This document shows positions 6,204 to 7,452 of a DNA stretch of 7,452 nt, piece after piece (the first letter of the stretch is position 1; the number at the start of each line of letters is the position of its first letter). The notes beneath the pieces were generated by a model. It did no database searches and was not told where the DNA came from. It saw only the letters and a program-made list of their open reading frames with translations. Location of the stretch: assembly GCA_020441345.1 (NCBI GenBank), contig JAGRMK010000216.1:1-7452 (forward strand), in the 5' to 3' direction. This DNA comes from Paracoccaceae bacterium (GTDB lineage Bacteria; Pseudomonadota; Alphaproteobacteria; Rhodobacterales; Rhodobacteraceae). The translations under genes and the position numbers were made by a program.

Positions 6204-6226
6204 CCCCGGCCCGCCAAACCCGGTTT

Positions 6227-6592
6227 TCAAGGCGTGCCGAACAGACGCTGAACCACCTCGATCATTTCACGCACCCGCTCATTGGCCAGCGAATAGATGA
6301 TCTGGTTGCCATCGCGCCGGGTTGTGACCAGCTTCTCGTGCCGCAATCGCGCCAGTTGCTGACTGACCGCGGCTTGGCGCGACATGATCAGCTGTTCCAG
6401 CTCTGTCACCGACAGATCGCGCTCGCACAGATGGCAAAGCATCAGCAACCGCCCCTCATGCCCCAGGGCCTTGAGGAAATCGGCGGCCTTGCGTGCATCG
6501 CCCAGCAGGAAATCCGCCGCTCCCGCAGTGCCCTTGGGCATGCCGGCGCCGTCTGCGTCCGTCTGGCTCATTTTCATGCCGTCTGGCGCCAT
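6227..6592 (-). CDS. soxR: SoxR, ArsR-family transcriptional repressor of sox genes
   Basis: A 121-residue winged-helix regulator. The start at 6592 has AGGA ten bases upstream; ATGs at 6577 and 6571 are in frame without a better site. The ArsR fold is visible as LKALGHEGRLLMLCHLCE (about 40-57), the helix-turn-helix SVTELEQLIMSRQAAVSQQLARLR (61-84), and the wing LVTTRRDGNQIIYSLA (88-103). In SoxR of Paracoccus and Pseudaminobacter this protein represses sox promoters until a reduced sulfur compound arrives, probably sensed by cysteine persulfidation. Only C53 and C56 are present here. The cysteine that relatives such as SqrR and BigR carry in the C-terminal helix appears to be missing (QRLFGTP end). 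It lies between soxS (144-base gap upstream) and soxT. It is unrelated to the MerR-type redox regulator also called SoxR. Confidence 0.9.
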   Translation of the reverse strand: MAPDGMKMSQTDADGAGMPKGTAGAADFLLGDARKAADFLKALGHEGRLLMLCHLCERDLSVTELEQLIMSRQAAVSQQLARLRHEKLVTTRRDGNQIIYSLANERVREMIEVVQRLFGTP

Positions 6593-6736
6593 GCCAAAGC
6601 CATCCTACCCTGCCCCGCACCCTTTCAGGACTCGCGGTCGCCGCACGTCTTGTGACGCCAGGCACGCCGACCCTAGCACAGGGCCACGGGGGAATCGAGT
6701 ATCGGGCCGGGTGCGTGACCCGAAGTTCCGTCGTGG

Positions 6737-7120
6737 TCAGCCCGCCAGTTCGGCGCGCGCGGCCTCGAACATCTCGTTGATGTAAGGCCAGAAGAAATCT
6801 TCGCCCGGAAAGCCGATCAGTCGCCCGACTTCGTGCCCGTCGGGGGCCAGCAGAACGAAGGTTGGCGTCACAAAAGGCCGCGACATCAGCGTCACCCCGT
6901 CGGGCAGCGGCCCGCGCAGATCGGCGTGGATCAGCGGCGCGATCTGCGCTTCGGGCGAGGCGTGATAGGCGGGCGCCACGTCGCGGTTGAACGCGGTGCA
7001 GACATAGCAGCCGACCTGCTCGATCATCAGCAACCGAAACTCCTGCGCGGCGACCGGGCCGATGGTCACACATGCCAGAGCGGCGGCGATCAGGGCAACT
7101 TTCAGGCGTGAAACAAGCAT
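6737..7120 (-). CDS. soxS: SoxS, periplasmic thioredoxin-like protein
   Basis: A 127-residue protein with an AAGAGG ribosome binding site six bases before its ATG. Residues 1-25 form a Sec signal (R5, K7, hydrophobic 8-24, cleavage after VAA). The mature part is thioredoxin-like: MIEQVGCYVCTAFNRDVAP holds the redox pair C38-C41. FVTPTFVLLAPDG holds the cis-proline (P86) and strand, and GRLIGFPGEDFFWPYI matches the closing segment. In Paracoccus, SoxS is required for full sox gene expression and for reactivating the SoxYZ carrier protein, and is thought to draw electrons from SoxV. It is the first gene of the leftward soxSRT unit and diverges from soxV across about 230 bases. It is unrelated to the AraC-family SoxS of enterobacteria. 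Confidence 0.92.
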   Translation of the reverse strand: MLVSRLKVALIAAALACVTIGPVAAQEFRLLMIEQVGCYVCTAFNRDVAPAYHASPEAQIAPLIHADLRGPLPDGVTLMSRPFVTPTFVLLAPDGHEVGRLIGFPGEDFFWPYINEMFEAARAELAG

Positions 7121-7243
7121 GACGAACCTCTTTGTCCGAATCGGGATCGGGTCTGCACCACCGCCATATCAGAGCGGCGCCGGCGCGGCCCGGATTTTCC
7201 TTCACACGTGTCGTAATTTTGCTGCGCGTGTGCAAGAACCCGA

Positions 7244-7284
7244 TTGACGACGCGAATAATACATATGAACATTGTAATATTATT
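7244..7284. promoter_or_regulatory. AT-rich palindrome and promoter-like region between soxS and soxV; candidate SoxR operator
   Basis: In an otherwise very GC-rich region, 7255-7284 is almost all A/T. It forms an imperfect palindrome over 7255-7281: AATA, one base, TACA, nine bases, TGTA, one base, TATT (eight of thirteen pairs). An alternative dyad is AATAATA (7255-7261) with TATTATT (7278-7284). A -35-like TTGACG lies at 7244-7249, so a protein bound at the palindrome would cover the spacer and -10 region of a soxV promoter. SoxR is reported to bind the soxS-soxV intergenic region in Paracoccus and Pseudaminobacter, which supports this assignment; the exact bases bound here are inference. 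Confidence 0.55.
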
Positions 7285-7348
7285 GAGCCGTTCAGGCAAG
7301 CACCCCGCGCGGTGCGCGTGCCGATCCGACGGCTGGGGGGATATGACT

Positions 7349-7452
7349 ATGTTCGAGATGAGTTATGGTGGCGCGGCTCTGGCCGGGATTCTGTCTTTTC
7401 TGTCGCCGTGCATCCTGCCGATGGTGCCGTTCTACCTGTGCTACATGGCCGG
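7349..7452 (+). CDS. soxV: SoxV, CcdA-like membrane thiol-disulfide electron transporter (5' part)
   Basis: The first 34 residues of a gene that runs off the window. GILSFLSPCILPMVPFYLCYMAG is the CcdA/DsbD-beta first membrane helix with the essential redox cysteine (C21) in the SPCxLPxxP motif. ATG at 7349 is preferred since the GGGGGG at 7335-7340 lies eight bases upstream; the in-frame ATG at 7343 is only two bases from that run. SoxV carries electrons from cytoplasmic thioredoxin to periplasmic thioredoxins such as SoxW and possibly SoxS. It is normally followed by soxW and soxXYZABCD. Expression is probably controlled by SoxR at the palindrome about 65 bases upstream. Confidence 0.9.
   Translation, partial: MFEMSYGGAALAGILSFLSPCILPMVPFYLCYMA

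Noticed and set aside
1..7452. CRISPR arrays, tRNA/rRNA genes, insertion sequences or attachment sites
   Set aside because: No regularly spaced repeats, tRNA-like cloverleaf, transposase frame or flanking terminal repeats were seen.

Overview
The window looks like chromosomal DNA from a GC-rich alphaproteobacterium, most likely of the Rhodobacterales/Paracoccus type. The evidence is high third-position GC, poly-G Shine-Dalgarno sequences, and the edge of a sox (sulfur-oxidation) locus with the gene set and order known from Paracoccus and Pseudaminobacter. The right-hand part is recognisable. soxS (periplasmic thioredoxin-like), soxR (ArsR-family repressor) and soxT (YeeE/YedE sulfur-compound permease) run leftwards. 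soxV (CcdA-like thiol-electron transporter) starts divergently and runs off the right edge. The roughly 230-base soxS/soxV gap carries an AT-rich palindrome that probably serves as operator and promoter.

Layout from left to right: the last codons of an unknown gene; a 689-residue exported protein built from two tandem domain duplications plus a C-terminal DUF642/choice-of-anchor-C-like domain, preceded by a strong inverted repeat just upstream of its ribosome binding site; a second YeeE/YedE permease on the minus strand; a divergently transcribed Tat-exported metallo-beta-lactamase-fold hydrolase; a small glycine-rich membrane protein on the minus strand with a clear U-tract terminator; a hairpin that closes the soxSRT unit; then soxT, soxR, soxS and the start of soxV. 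Gaps between genes are short (all under 300 bases) and hold terminators or regulatory DNA.

Proposed working model, inferred from family knowledge: SoxV passes electrons across the membrane to periplasmic thioredoxins, and SoxS keeps periplasmic Sox components active. The two permeases may bring thiosulfate-derived sulfur into the cytoplasm, either for metabolism or as the signal that releases SoxR from DNA. The Tat-exported hydrolase next to the second permease may process a sulfur compound in the periplasm. The most notable points are the two distinct SoxT-like permeases in one locus, the permease/hydrolase divergent pair, a SoxR without the C-terminal-helix cysteine expected of persulfide-sensing relatives, and the 27-base inverted repeat (containing ATTC-N8-GAAT) ahead of the exported repeat protein.
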